A stretch of DNA of 17,920 nucleotides from Nitrospinota bacterium (GCA_011523725.1 WTGD01000396.1:1-17920); one strand, 5' to 3'. Numbered from the stretch's first letter, positions 1-7,333 are shown. The notes: a model not told the origin generated them from the letters alone. Program-made: numbers and translations.

Positions 1-167
1 GGCCGAAACACCGTGAGTATGCCCTCCACATCCGGCAGCAGCGGCTCGATGGCCTCAGGCGTGTAGTCTGCCGGAGCGACGACCTCGTGCTCCGCGCCCA
101 GCCAGTCGGAAGCCACGTTCCACGCGGGCGTCGCATAAAGCGGATCGATAAGCACTACTTTCGCCAT
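1..167 (-). CDS. D-isomer-specific 2-hydroxyacid dehydrogenase, N-terminal part (cut by window edge)
   Basis: Only the first 55 codons are present; the gene runs off the left edge. The peptide starts MAKVVLIDPLYATPAWNVA and ends at PDVEGILTVFR. It has the look of the N-terminal substrate-binding half of the D-2-hydroxyacid dehydrogenase family (phosphoglycerate, glyoxylate or hydroxypyruvate reductases): a short beta strand, a helix, then a VEGILTVF strand of the type that comes before the first conserved Arg/Leu-Lys segment. An AGAGGA ribosome site lies about 7 bases before the ATG. The NAD-binding Rossmann domain and the catalytic Arg/Glu/His lie outside the window, so substrate and exact subfamily cannot be judged. 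A flavodoxin-like fold of another family is the alternative. Confidence 0.6.
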   Translation of the reverse strand, partial: MAKVVLIDPLYATPAWNVASDWLGAEHEVVAPADYTPEAIEPLLPDVEGILTVFR

Positions 168-237
168 GATGAAGTCCTCTGATGAAAATCGCCCGGACGC
201 CCCGCCGGAGAGAATCTACACGCCCCGAACGAAGCGG

Positions 238-261
238 AAAACGGGTTAGAAAACGGGTTAA
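238..261. repeat. Tandem 12-bp direct repeat, two copies
   Basis: Two head-to-tail copies of AAAACGGGTTAR occupy 238-249 and 250-261, differing only in the last base (G or A). They lie about 70-95 bases upstream of the minus-strand start at 167 and beyond the 3' end of mrp. Direct repeats with a period near one helical turn can be a regulator site, but with only two copies this could be chance. No other feature was seen in the 169-base gap between 168 and 336. Confidence 0.5.
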
Positions 262-336
262 AGATAATGCGCCGGTCTATGGCGGAATGACGCAGCCCGA
301 CTTACCGCGCGAGCGGCTTTCGCATGATTCACTTTT

Positions 337-1428
337 CTACCCGATGATCTTGAGTTCGGGCACAGATATGGGTCCCGATGCGTTGGCGATGGCCACCTGC
401 TCGGCCACCTTTCTGGCCGCCTCGCGAAACGCCCTGGCCGTTGGATGATCGGGTTCTCCCGCAACGACCGGAACGCCGAAGGCTCCCCCGAGCCTCCCCT
501 TCATGTCGAGCGGAATGCCGCCCAAGAACGGGGCTTCGTAGCGCGGGGAGGCTTCCTCCCCGCCGCCCGTGTCGAAGATGTTCTCGCGATGGCCGCACGC
601 GGGGCACAGGTAATAACTCATGTTTTCGATAATCCCCAGGATGGGCACGTCTGTTTTCCGGAACATCTGCAGGCCCTTGCGCGCATCGAGCAAGGCGATG
701 TCCTGAGGGGTGCTGACGATGACGGCGCCCGCCAGGGACACCTGCTGCACGATGGTCAGTTGCGCGTCGCCCGTGCCGGGGGGGAGGTCCAGGACGAGGT
801 AGTCGAGTTCTCCCCAAATCGTCTCGCTCAGAAACTGCACGAGCGCCCGCATCACCATGGGTCCGCGCCAGATGACGGGGCTGTCCTCATCGACCAGAAA
901 ACCCATCGACATGACCTTCAGCCCATGCGCCTCAAGCGGCCGTATCTTGTTCCCGTCCTCGGCGATGGGCCGCGCCGCGGGGATGCCCAGCATCAGCGGC
1001 TGGCTCGGCCCGTATATGTCCGCATCCAGCACGCCCACCTTCGCGCCTTCGCTGCTGAGCGCCAGCGCCATGTTCACCGCCACGGTCGACTTGCCCACGC
1101 CGCCCTTCCCGCTCGCTATCGCGATGATGTTCTTCACACCCTCGACGTCCATCTTGCCCGCCATCGAGGGCCGCGCGGTGACGTGGCTGGTCACCCGGAC
1201 GTTCACCGAATTCACGTTCTCCAACGAGCCGACCGCCAGCTTGCACTCCTGCTCGAACTCTTCCTTGCGCGGGTGCGCGGGCGTGGTCAACTGGAGCGTG
1301 AAGGCGACCGCATCGCCACAAATCTGCACGTCCTTGATCATGTTGAGGCTCACGAGATCCTTTCCGATCTCGGGGTCTCGCACCGCTCTCAGCGCCTCGA
1401 GAATCTGGGCTTCGCTTGCTTCTGACAT
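337..1428 (-). CDS. mrp: Mrp/NBP35-type iron-sulfur cluster carrier ATPase
   Basis: The 363-residue protein has the standard bacterial Mrp (ApbC) layout. Residues 1-85 form a MIP18/DUF59 domain (starts SEAQILEALRAVRDPEIG). The ParA/MinD-like P-loop ATPase follows, with the deviant Walker A SGKGGVGKST at 106-115, DADIYGPS at 135-142 and LDLPPGTGD near 213-221. The CPAC motif at 275-278 is the CxxC that binds a bridging 4Fe-4S cluster between two subunits. In this family the protein acts in the cytoplasm and hands Fe-S clusters to apoproteins. In the DUF59 domain the TTPxxP stretch reads TTPAHP, with His where many homologues have Cys. The start is supported by AGAGGA about 9 bases upstream. 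The gene stands alone and is divergent from etfBA, whose flavoprotein system often works with Fe-S dehydrogenases; a functional link is only inferred. Confidence 0.95.
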   Translation of the reverse strand: MSEASEAQILEALRAVRDPEIGKDLVSLNMIKDVQICGDAVAFTLQLTTPAHPRKEEFEQECKLAVGSLENVNSVNVRVTSHVTARPSMAGKMDVEGVKNIIAIASGKGGVGKSTVAVNMALALSSEGAKVGVLDADIYGPSQPLMLGIPAARPIAEDGNKIRPLEAHGLKVMSMGFLVDEDSPVIWRGPMVMRALVQFLSETIWGELDYLVLDLPPGTGDAQLTIVQQVSLAGAVIVSTPQDIALLDARKGLQMFRKTDVPILGIIENMSYYLCPACGHRENIFDTGGGEEASPRYEAPFLGGIPLDMKGRLGGAFGVPVVAGEPDHPTARAFREAARKVAEQVAIANASGPISVPELKIIG

Positions 1429-1616
1429 AAGGGGAATCCTCTAATCCAAAACAGGAAACGCACTGAAAAATCGTTCATCGGAAAGTTTCGCTCCCATGCC
1501 GGAGCGTTTTCCTCTTATCGCGCGGATTTTTTCGCCTGTCAAACGCGCGAGGGCGAAACTCCTACCCAGGCGTACGCGGATGCGCCGCATAAATACAGGA
1601 AAAACGCCTTTCTCGG

Positions 1617-1645
1617 TTGACGCATCGGCTCCATCTCATTATTTT
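1617..1645 (+). promoter_or_regulatory. Sigma70-like promoter of etfBA
   Basis: TTGACG (1617-1622) and TATTTT (1640-1645) are separated by exactly 17 bases. They match the -35 consensus at 5 of 6 and the -10 consensus at 4 of 6 positions. Transcription would start near 1652, leaving a leader of about 85 bases before the TTG start of etfB. This is read by eye and not measured. Confidence 0.5.
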
Positions 1646-1685
1646 TAGGCCGTCTCGTTTATCGATTCAGAACACACCCGAGCGA

Positions 1686-1712
1686 TTCGTACGAACCCCG
1701 AAGGTTCGAACC
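1686..1712. promoter_or_regulatory. Two 10-bp palindromes / small hairpin in the etfB leader
   Basis: TTCGTACGAA (1686-1695) and GGTTCGAACC (1703-1712) are perfect palindromes with centres 17 bases apart. They lie just downstream of the predicted transcription start and 10-35 bases before the ribosome site. Alternatively CGAACC (1692-1697) and GGTTCG (1703-1708) can pair as a 6-bp hairpin with a 5-base loop. Either an operator pair or an RNA structure is possible. The second palindrome resembles a tRNA T-loop, but no tRNA surrounds it. Confidence 0.35.
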
Positions 1713-1737
1713 TGTTAAAACAAGGAGAATCAACCCT

Positions 1738-2538
1738 TTGGATATCATCGTCTGCATCAAGCAAGTACAGGACCCCGACATTCCTCCCCGCGACTTCAAG
1801 GTGGACGAGGAGAAAATGGACGTCATCCCGCCCGCGAACGTATCGCCCGTCATCAACGGCTTTTGTGAAAACGCCGTCGAGGCGGCCATCAACCTCAAGG
1901 AAGCGCACGGCGGAAAAGTAACCGTCGTGACGATGGGCGACGAGAAGGCCAGAGACGGCCTCAAGAAATGCCTGGCCATGGGTTGCGATGAGGCCGTTCT
2001 GCTACAGGACGAGGCCTTTGAGGGTTCCGACGCCTTCGCCACGGCGCGGATTCTGGCGGGCGCGGTTCAAAAGCTGGACGGTTTCGACGTCATCTTCTGC
2101 GGCAGGCTGAGCAGCGACTGGAGCTATGGAACCACTGCTCTCGCCCTCGCCGAAGCGCTTGACCTCCCGAGCGTGAGTCAGCTTCAAAAAGTAGAAAAAG
2201 CCGAGGCGGGCCTGCGTTGTGAACGCGCCCTCGAGGACGGCGTGGAGGTCGTGGAAGTATCGACCCCATGCCTGCTGACCGCCAGCAACGAGATCAATAC
2301 GCCCCGCCTGCCTTCGGTCAAAGGCATCCTGATGGCGTCGCGCAAGCAGATCCCCGTCTGGGGCGCAGCGGACCTCGGGATGGACCCCGATTCGGTTGGT
2401 AAAGCGGCGGCTACTTTCGAGGTTACCAAATTCTACAAACCCGTATTTGACGGAAATTGTGAATTCATCGAAGGCGAATCACTCGAAGAAGCAGCCGGCG
2501 CCCTGGCGCTTCGCCTTCGTGAAGATAAAATTATCTAA
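1738..2538 (+). CDS. etfB: Electron transfer flavoprotein, beta subunit
   Basis: The 266-residue product begins MDIIVCIKQVQDPD, the typical ETF-beta opening, and carries the family signature CERALEDGVEVVEVSTPCLL running into TASNEINTPRLPSVKGI at about 161-197. In the family it binds AMP and, with ETF-alpha, forms the FAD dimer that takes electrons from acyl-CoA and related dehydrogenases to ETF:quinone oxidoreductase. The loop that usually reads DGDTAQVG is here SDWSYGTT (126-133), so the nucleotide-binding details may differ. The start codon is TTG, fixed by AAGGAG about 10 bases upstream and by the conserved N-terminus; no ATG fits. etfA follows after 19 bases, so the two form an operon from the promoter near 1617. 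No partner dehydrogenase lies next to it, so the electron donor is unknown. Confidence 0.95.
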   Translation: MDIIVCIKQVQDPDIPPRDFKVDEEKMDVIPPANVSPVINGFCENAVEAAINLKEAHGGKVTVVTMGDEKARDGLKKCLAMGCDEAVLLQDEAFEGSDAFATARILAGAVQKLDGFDVIFCGRLSSDWSYGTTALALAEALDLPSVSQLQKVEKAEAGLRCERALEDGVEVVEVSTPCLLTASNEINTPRLPSVKGILMASRKQIPVWGAADLGMDPDSVGKAAATFEVTKFYKPVFDGNCEFIEGESLEEAAGALALRLREDKII

Positions 2539-2557
2539 GGGGAGAAAGAACAACGCC

Positions 2558-3550
2558 ATGTCGAACAACGTCCTTATCCTGGCTGAGCGCGCGGGGGACA
2601 AACTCGCGCTCGTGAGCAGCGAACTTTGCGGAATCGGCCGAAAACTCGCCGACGAAAAAGGGGGTTCTTTGGTGGCCCTCCTCCTCGGCGGTGCGGGCAC
2701 GCATGAACTGGCGAAAGGGCTGATTGCCCTGGGCGCCGACAAGGTGCTGGCGGCTGAATCCGATATCCTGGACGGCTACACCAATGCGGCGTACTTAAAG
2801 GTGATCGACGCCGCTCTGGGCGAGGAGGACCCGAGCATATTCCTCGTCGCCAACACCTCCATGGGGCGGGACGTCGCGCCCAGGCTCGCCTTCCGGCGCG
2901 GGGCCAGCTACGCGCACGACTGCACGGACCTGATGTTCGAAGACGGCAAGCTCGCCGCCGTCCGCCCGGTGCACGGGGGCAGCGCCATCAGCCACGTCCG
3001 CTCGAAGACGGACGCCCTCTCGATCGCGTCCACGCGCGCGAAGGCCCTGCCGCTGGCCGACATACAGGAGGGCCGCGAGGGCGAGTTTGTAGAAATAGCC
3101 GTTTCCGTGGATGCCGCCGAGATCCGCATGAATTTCGTCGAGGCGAAAAAGGTGGAAGCCGAAGGCGTCCGCCTGGAAGACGCGGAAATCGTCGTGAGCG
3201 GCGGCCGCGGCCTGGGGGGGCCTGAGAATTTCGAATACCTCCAGGAACTCGCCCAGGTCCTCAAGGCGGCCGTTGGCGCGAGCCGCGCCGCCGTCGACGC
3301 CGGCTGGGTGCCGACCCCCATGCAGGTGGGACAGACGGGCAAGATCGTGAGCCCGAACCTCTACATCGCCGTCGGCATCTCGGGCGCCATGCAGCACATG
3401 GTCGGCGCGGGGCCGAGCAAGAACATCGTGGCCATCAACACCGACGCCGAAGCGCCCATCTTCCAGCGCGCGCGCTACGGCATCGTGGGGGATTATAAAA
3501 AAGTCATCCCCGCTTTGACGGAAAAATGCAGGGAATTGATGGATTCCTGA
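2558..3550 (+). CDS. etfA: Electron transfer flavoprotein, alpha subunit
   Basis: The 330-residue protein begins MSNNVLILAERAGDKL and carries the complete C-terminal FAD domain: SGGRGLGGPENF (214-225), PMQVGQTGKIVSP (254-266), GISGAMQH (273-280) and INTDAEAPIFQRARYGIVGD (293-312). These are the conserved FAD contacts of ETF-alpha. The start was set at 2558 because a GGGGAGAAAG ribosome site lies just upstream. A longer open frame reaches back into etfB but lacks a site and adds non-conserved residues. Length is typical (310-330). It is translated right after etfB. The stop lies 3 bases from the stop of the convergent repressor gene, with only a short CCTGA/TCAGG inverted pair between them and no recognisable terminator. 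Confidence 0.95.
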   Translation: MSNNVLILAERAGDKLALVSSELCGIGRKLADEKGGSLVALLLGGAGTHELAKGLIALGADKVLAAESDILDGYTNAAYLKVIDAALGEEDPSIFLVANTSMGRDVAPRLAFRRGASYAHDCTDLMFEDGKLAAVRPVHGGSAISHVRSKTDALSIASTRAKALPLADIQEGREGEFVEIAVSVDAAEIRMNFVEAKKVEAEGVRLEDAEIVVSGGRGLGGPENFEYLQELAQVLKAAVGASRAAVDAGWVPTPMQVGQTGKIVSPNLYIAVGISGAMQHMVGAGPSKNIVAINTDAEAPIFQRARYGIVGDYKKVIPALTEKCRELMDS

Positions 3551-3553
3551 CCT

Positions 3554-4288
3554 TCAGGCGAGCGGCTGATAGGCCCAAACGACGCGACCCACGATTCGAT
3601 CGGCAGGCTCTTCCCCATCCAAATCGATATGTGTGACCGCCTCATCACGATTCTCTGGCACCAGCCATAGACGAGGCGGGGTCCACTGCAACCGCTTGAG
3701 CGTACACCCACCGGATTCGTCCCGAACGGCGTAAATGCCACCCGGGACGATCCCCTTGTCACGGCGGTCGATGACGACCACGGCGCCCGGCTGTATCAAG
3801 GGGATCATGCTGCGGCCCATCTCCCGATCCACCCGAACCGAGACCAAATCTCCTCGCCCGGCAATTTGCGAGATATGGATGAGCGCATATTCTTCGATTT
3901 GCTCATCCACGATTCTGGCGCCCCCCGCCGCGATGGAGCCCGACACTAAAGGCACGGCGCGGAATTCCGCATCGCTCACTTTGCCCGGCGCCTGCAAGTT
4001 TTCACTCATGCTCAAGGTGACGTCCAAAGGCCCGACGCCCGGGATTTCCGGCGCGCCGGTTCGGCCCAACAACCAATCGCCGGACACGTCGAGCACTTTT
4101 GCGATTTCAAAGAGCTTGCTCGCGCTAGGTTCGTTTTGCCCCTGCTCGTAGCGGGTGAGATTCGCCCACGTAACGCCTGCGGCGCGCGCCAACTGGTTGC
4201 GGTTCCATCCCTTGCGTTCACGCGCACTCGCGATACGGCGCCCCAGTTCGAGCGCATACGCGGATCGGGGTTTGGGAGATTCGGGCAT
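3554..4288 (-). CDS. XRE-family repressor with S24 (LexA/CI-like) self-cleavage domain
   Basis: The 244-residue protein joins an N-terminal helix-turn-helix (about 14-75; ELGRRIASARERKGWNRNQL and the recognition stretch VTWANLTRYEQGQNEPS) to a C-terminal S24 peptidase domain. The self-cleavage parts are all visible: an Ala-Gly site in GSIAAGGA (A121-G122), a Ser in GRSMIPLI (S160) and a Lys in CTLKRLQW (K198). The spacings of 39 and 38 residues are close to those of LexA and lambda CI. Such proteins repress promoters and inactivate themselves on RecA activation or another signal. A frame extension to 4399 exists, but its ATG lies inside the hairpin of the upstream terminator and there is no ribosome site, so 4288 was chosen; that ATG also has only a weak site. 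No phage gene, lexA-type partner or integrase is nearby. Its target is unknown. Confidence 0.85.
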   Translation of the reverse strand: MPESPKPRSAYALELGRRIASARERKGWNRNQLARAAGVTWANLTRYEQGQNEPSASKLFEIAKVLDVSGDWLLGRTGAPEIPGVGPLDVTLSMSENLQAPGKVSDAEFRAVPLVSGSIAAGGARIVDEQIEEYALIHISQIAGRGDLVSVRVDREMGRSMIPLIQPGAVVVIDRRDKGIVPGGIYAVRDESGGCTLKRLQWTPPRLWLVPENRDEAVTHIDLDGEEPADRIVGRVVWAYQPLA

Positions 4289-4382
4289 AGGCTTGGTGGA
4301 GGGCTTCGGAATTCCCCTCCCGGGGCGGATGTCGTTGTAGGACGCCCAGCCTATCACATTTTGGTCATTTAATCGAAAAGAC

Positions 4383-4413
4383 GTGGCCCTCGCCCTCAAG
4401 TGGCGAGGGCCAC
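4383..4413 (-). terminator. Rho-independent terminator of the propeller-cyclase operon
   Basis: A perfect 12-bp stem GTGGCCCTCGCC / GGCGAGGGCCAC encloses a 7-base loop (4395-4401). Read on the minus strand it follows the cyclase stop by about 10 bases and is followed by a T-rich stretch (TCTTTTCGATT). It also separates this operon from the repressor gene downstream on the same strand, so the repressor needs its own promoter between 4289 and 4382. No clear promoter was identified there. Confidence 0.85.
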
Positions 4414-4423
4414 GGAAATCGGA

Positions 4424-5113
4424 CTAGTCGTCCAGAACCGCCACAGCGCGGACGGGGCTTCCCGTCCCCTCGCGGAATTTCAAGGGGAGAGAGATGAACT
4501 GGAACTCGCCCTTGCCAAGCAGGGCTTCGAGGTTGCACAGGCTCTCGAGATGCGTGATTCCCCGCTCCCAGCAGGTTTTGTGCACCAGGGCGTTCACGTC
4601 GCCCTCGGGGCCGGGGCGCATGGAATCGATGCCGAAATGGACGATTCCCTGATCCGCGAGCCATTCGGTGGACTCCACGTTTATGCCCGGATTGTCCGAT
4701 CCATATGCTTTCGTGGGGTAGGTGCGTGCGTGATGGCCCGTGCAGAGGAGGATGGTGCCGCCCTTGGGGATCGAGAGGCCGGTCTTCTTCACTGCCTCAT
4801 CGAGGTCGTTCGAGCTGATCTCCGCCCGGGGCGCGATATGCTGCAAATCGATGCAGATGCCACGAACGATGCAGTTCTCGAGCGGGTACTCGTTCATCGG
4901 CTGCGCGTCCTGATGGAAATGGCGCGGCGCGTCGAGATGCGTAGTGCCGTGCTCGGGCATGGTGACGAAGTTCAGGGCGTTCCCCCAGACGTTGCCCGAA
5001 TCCTTGAAGGCCTCTTCGTGATTTTTCCACTCGGCGTAGAGGATGGGCGGCTGGCCCGGGTACGCGGGTGTGCGATGGTAGATCTCTCGTGAAAGGTCAA
5101 CGATGGTAGGCAT
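4424..5113 (-). CDS. KynB-like cyclase / metal-dependent amidohydrolase family protein
   Basis: The 229-residue product belongs to the putative cyclase family (PF04199) that includes bacterial arylformamidase KynB and isatin hydrolase. The defining metal motif is intact as EHGTTHLDAPRHFH (54-67), supplying H55, H59, D61 and H65. A further conserved segment THLESLCNLEAL (187-198) carries the family Glu. Known members hydrolyse small amide or lactam bonds, such as N-formylkynurenine or isatin, in the cytoplasm. None of the other tryptophan-degradation genes is nearby, so a kynurenine role is not supported and the substrate is open. AAGGAG sits 10 bases before the ATG. The start lies 20 bases after the stop of the LVIVD propeller gene, so the two are co-transcribed; the terminator follows directly. 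Confidence 0.88.
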   Translation of the reverse strand: MPTIVDLSREIYHRTPAYPGQPPILYAEWKNHEEAFKDSGNVWGNALNFVTMPEHGTTHLDAPRHFHQDAQPMNEYPLENCIVRGICIDLQHIAPRAEISSNDLDEAVKKTGLSIPKGGTILLCTGHHARTYPTKAYGSDNPGINVESTEWLADQGIVHFGIDSMRPGPEGDVNALVHKTCWERGITHLESLCNLEALLGKGEFQFISLPLKFREGTGSPVRAVAVLDD

Positions 5114-5133
5114 AGATTTTTTCTCCTTTTCGC

Positions 5134-6375
5134 CTAAACGGTGCAGCGCAATATATGAAGTCCATGGTTCTTGTCCGTCACGTAAACCACCCCGCGCCTG
5201 TCCACGATGACGTCCTCGCTCTGGGTGACGAGCGTCCTGGGCAGCATGCCGAGGCGCTTCGTCGGGTCGGCGGGGATGTAGTGCGCGATCTCGCGTGGGT
5301 GGACGGGTTCGGAGATGTCATAGACCCTGAGGCCTGCGTTGAAGTACGTCAGATAGACGCGGTCTTCCCTTTGCTCCAGGCAATCGAGCCCCTGGGGGTG
5401 GTGCTGGTTGTGCGGGCCGAAGCGTCCGCCACGCTCGCAGAAGCTCTTGTGGGAATAGCCGGGCGGCGGCTCGGGCACCGGGAAGAGCGACGTGAGCCTC
5501 GGGTTCGCCTCGTCTTCGATGTCGACTATCGCCGTGTAGTTGAGCGGCTCGTCGCAGTTCTCCTTGAGCGCCTCGCTGTTGATGATGGCGAATCCCCGGT
5601 TGAGATAAGGATACGCCGTGTGCACGGCGATAGCGCTGCCGAGCGGCGGATAGACGTTGAAGCGGCTTACGAGTTTTGGGCTGGATATATCCTCGATGTC
5701 CGCGATGACGAACCCGCCACGCGCATACGGCAGATAGGCGCGCCCGTTCTCCGCATGGGCCGGGCCGTGCTGGAACACGCGCATCCCCTCGCTCCAGTCG
5801 TCCGACGCGTCGGTCTCCGCCCCCTCCTGCTCGGGCAGCCAGAAGCGGCCCGCTTCTTTAGGATTCCGGGGATCGGCCAAATCCAGGATGCGGTAGATGT
5901 TCCCATCAAAACCCGGCGCGAATGCGGATAAGTGGGCGTAGCGGCCACCATTGTAAAAATTCCTGTGCGTGCCGTCGGCGCCCGTCTGCCAGTGGGAGAG
6001 AAGCTCAGGCTCCGCGGGGTCTTTTTTCACGTCCCAGATGTAGACGCCCTCGGCCGCGGGCGGGTCCTCGGGCCGCGGCCCCCAGCCGGGGGGGATTTTC
6101 TCCAAAGAGGTGATGAGCAGACCATCCGCCACCTGGACCTGCAGCGTCCAGGTGTTGTCCGGACCCTCGATGAACTTGAGGAGTTCGGGGTTTTCGGGAT
6201 CGGTTACGTCGAGAATGCTCCAGCCGCTCACCCAGAACTGCGAGAGGTAGAGGTAAAACCGCCCGTCCACCTCCTGAATCGCCGTCTTGAAGGCGGGCCT
6301 GTCCTCCAGATCATGGTAGCCGATCAACTCCATGTTTTCGCTGCTGATTGCCGCAGGCGCCTGCGCGAGACTCAT
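5134..6375 (-). CDS. LVIVD-repeat beta-propeller protein, function unknown
   Basis: The 413-residue protein contains at least six LVIVD-type blades: WSILDVTDPENPE (52-64), YIWDVKKDPAEPE (112-124), YRILDLADPRNPK (161-173), FVIADIEDISSPK (222-234), AIVDIEDEANPR (282-293) and LRVYDISEPVHPR (349-361). Isolated histidines recur between blades: H137 (GTHRN), H203/H207 (QHGPAH), H252 (AVHTAY) and H322/H325/H326 (GPHNQHH). This is the layout expected if four of them hold a central metal, as in carotenoid oxygenase and selenium-binding-protein propellers. No signal peptide or membrane segment is seen, so it is probably cytoplasmic. The start at 6375 has AGTGAGGATGCG before ATG; a 27-residue extension to 6456 is not favoured. 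It is the first gene of a two-gene operon with the cyclase. The family has no firmly established reaction. Confidence 0.82.
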   Translation of the reverse strand: MSLAQAPAAISSENMELIGYHDLEDRPAFKTAIQEVDGRFYLYLSQFWVSGWSILDVTDPENPELLKFIEGPDNTWTLQVQVADGLLITSLEKIPPGWGPRPEDPPAAEGVYIWDVKKDPAEPELLSHWQTGADGTHRNFYNGGRYAHLSAFAPGFDGNIYRILDLADPRNPKEAGRFWLPEQEGAETDASDDWSEGMRVFQHGPAHAENGRAYLPYARGGFVIADIEDISSPKLVSRFNVYPPLGSAIAVHTAYPYLNRGFAIINSEALKENCDEPLNYTAIVDIEDEANPRLTSLFPVPEPPPGYSHKSFCERGGRFGPHNQHHPQGLDCLEQREDRVYLTYFNAGLRVYDISEPVHPREIAHYIPADPTKRLGMLPRTLVTQSEDVIVDRRGVVYVTDKNHGLHILRCTV

Positions 6376-6400
6376 CGCATCCTCACTTATGATGTGCTCT

Positions 6401-6487
6401 TTGACTCTTCGCCAAAATGTGGAAGAGAATGTCCGTCGAATTGTTAGCGGAGCCAAGCCTTATGTACCCCACTACCGCACGGCGGTA
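6401..6487. promoter_or_regulatory. Divergent promoter region with inverted repeats (LVIVD operon / SDR)
   Basis: The 193-base gap between 6376 and 6568 serves two divergent genes. A plus-strand promoter is possible from TTGACT (6401-6406) and GAGAAT (6425-6430), 18 bases apart. CTCTTC and GAAGAG (6405-6410 and 6422-6427) form a 6-bp inverted pair inside it. TACCGC-ACG-GCGGTA (6473-6487) is a perfect 15-base inverted repeat farther downstream. These could be operator sites; evidence is by eye only. Confidence 0.3.
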
Positions 6488-6568
6488 AAGCCCCGCAGCG
6501 ACTTTGCGCCCGCAAACGCAATCGCGGCGCGGGGCCATACGCCAAGCGCACTGGAAAGCGGAGAAGAC

Positions 6569-7333
6569 ATGACTTCACCCGGCGTGGATTTGAGCGACAA
6601 GGTAGCCTGCATCACGGGCGGCGGCCAGGGACTCGGCGCATCAATGGCCGTTGCGCTCGCGGAGGCGGGCGCGGGCCTCGTACTCATCGGCAGACGTGCG
6701 GAGCCGATGGTCGAGACCGCGAAGGAATGCGAGAAATTCGGCGTGCGGGCCAGACCCGCCGTCTGCGACGTAACGGATCCCGCGCGTGTGAACGCCCTGT
6801 TCGAACAGGTCAACAAGGAACTCGGCGGCCCGCACATTCTCATCAACAACGCGGGCGTCTCACTCCCCAGCCCCATTCTCGAGATGACGGACGAACTCTG
6901 GCATCAGACCATCGATTTGAACCTGAGCGGTATGTTCTATTGCTGCCGCGCGGCGGTGCGCTACATGCTCGAGGCGGGAGGAGGCAAGATCGTCAACTTA
7001 GGCTCGGGCGCAGGCAGCCGGGGCCGCCCGAACCAGGTGGCCTACGCGGCGTCGAAATCCGGCGTACGGGGATTCACGGAGGCGCTCGCCGTCGAGCTTG
7101 CGGAGAAGAACATTCAGGTGAACAACATCGCGCCGGGGCGCTTCCCGACCCCGATGACGCAGAACCGCATCGACGACCTGGCGCAGAGCGAGGAATTCCT
7201 GCGCTTCGTTCCCATGAAGCGCTACGGCGAAATCGAAGAAATACGGCCCCTCGTCGTCTACCTATGCGGCCCGCAGAGCGACTTCATGACCGGGCAGACG
7301 ATTCATCTCGACGGCGGCAGCAACGCGCTCTAG
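6569..7333 (+). CDS. Short-chain dehydrogenase/reductase (classical SDR)
   Basis: This 254-residue classical SDR has every expected element: the cofactor loop TGGGQGLG (16-23), CDVTD with D67, NNAG (93-96), the catalytic Ser S146 in NLGSGAGS and YAASK with Y159 and K163. The C-terminal DFMTGQTIHLDGG completes the fold. Such enzymes reduce or oxidise carbonyl/alcohol substrates with NAD(P)H in the cytoplasm. GRRAE after the second strand suggests NADP may be accepted, but the specificity is not certain. It is closest in style to FabG and gluconate 5-dehydrogenase-like members; the substrate cannot be told. The start at 6569 follows GGAGAAG at a good distance, and the upstream extension to 6332 would overlap the divergent gene. 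The stop codon overlaps that of the convergent SDR. Confidence 0.9.
   Translation: MTSPGVDLSDKVACITGGGQGLGASMAVALAEAGAGLVLIGRRAEPMVETAKECEKFGVRARPAVCDVTDPARVNALFEQVNKELGGPHILINNAGVSLPSPILEMTDELWHQTIDLNLSGMFYCCRAAVRYMLEAGGGKIVNLGSGAGSRGRPNQVAYAASKSGVRGFTEALAVELAEKNIQVNNIAPGRFPTPMTQNRIDDLAQSEEFLRFVPMKRYGEIEEIRPLVVYLCGPQSDFMTGQTIHLDGGSNAL

Larger units (their letters stand above)
1429..1737. other. Divergent intergenic region mrp / etfB (309 bases)
   Basis: No open frame looks coding here. The gap holds the leaders of the two divergent genes. On the mrp side there is a possible hairpin at 1480-1512 (arms GGAAA/TTTCC and CGCTCC/GGAGCG around a 6-base loop) and a looser 7-bp pair TTTCGCC/GGCGAAA at 1530-1536 and 1552-1558. 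No clear promoter for mrp was recognised. On the etfB side there is a good sigma70-like promoter and two palindromes, listed separately. Confidence 0.6.

Noticed and set aside
445..1425. Long open frame antisense to mrp
   Set aside because: It is a GC-rich mirror frame; the minus strand encodes a fully conserved Mrp and this frame has no recognisable domain.
1640..1720. Possible tRNA because of GGTTCGAACC
   Set aside because: The bases around the T-loop-like sequence do not pair as a T stem, and no acceptor, D or anticodon stem can be built.
4289..4399. N-terminal extension of the repressor
   Set aside because: The upstream ATG lies in the loop of the preceding gene's terminator, has no ribosome site, and the added residues are not HTH-like.
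3554..4413. Prophage or genomic island around the repressor
   Set aside because: Neighbours are ordinary metabolic genes, with no integrase, attachment repeats, structural genes or composition shift visible.
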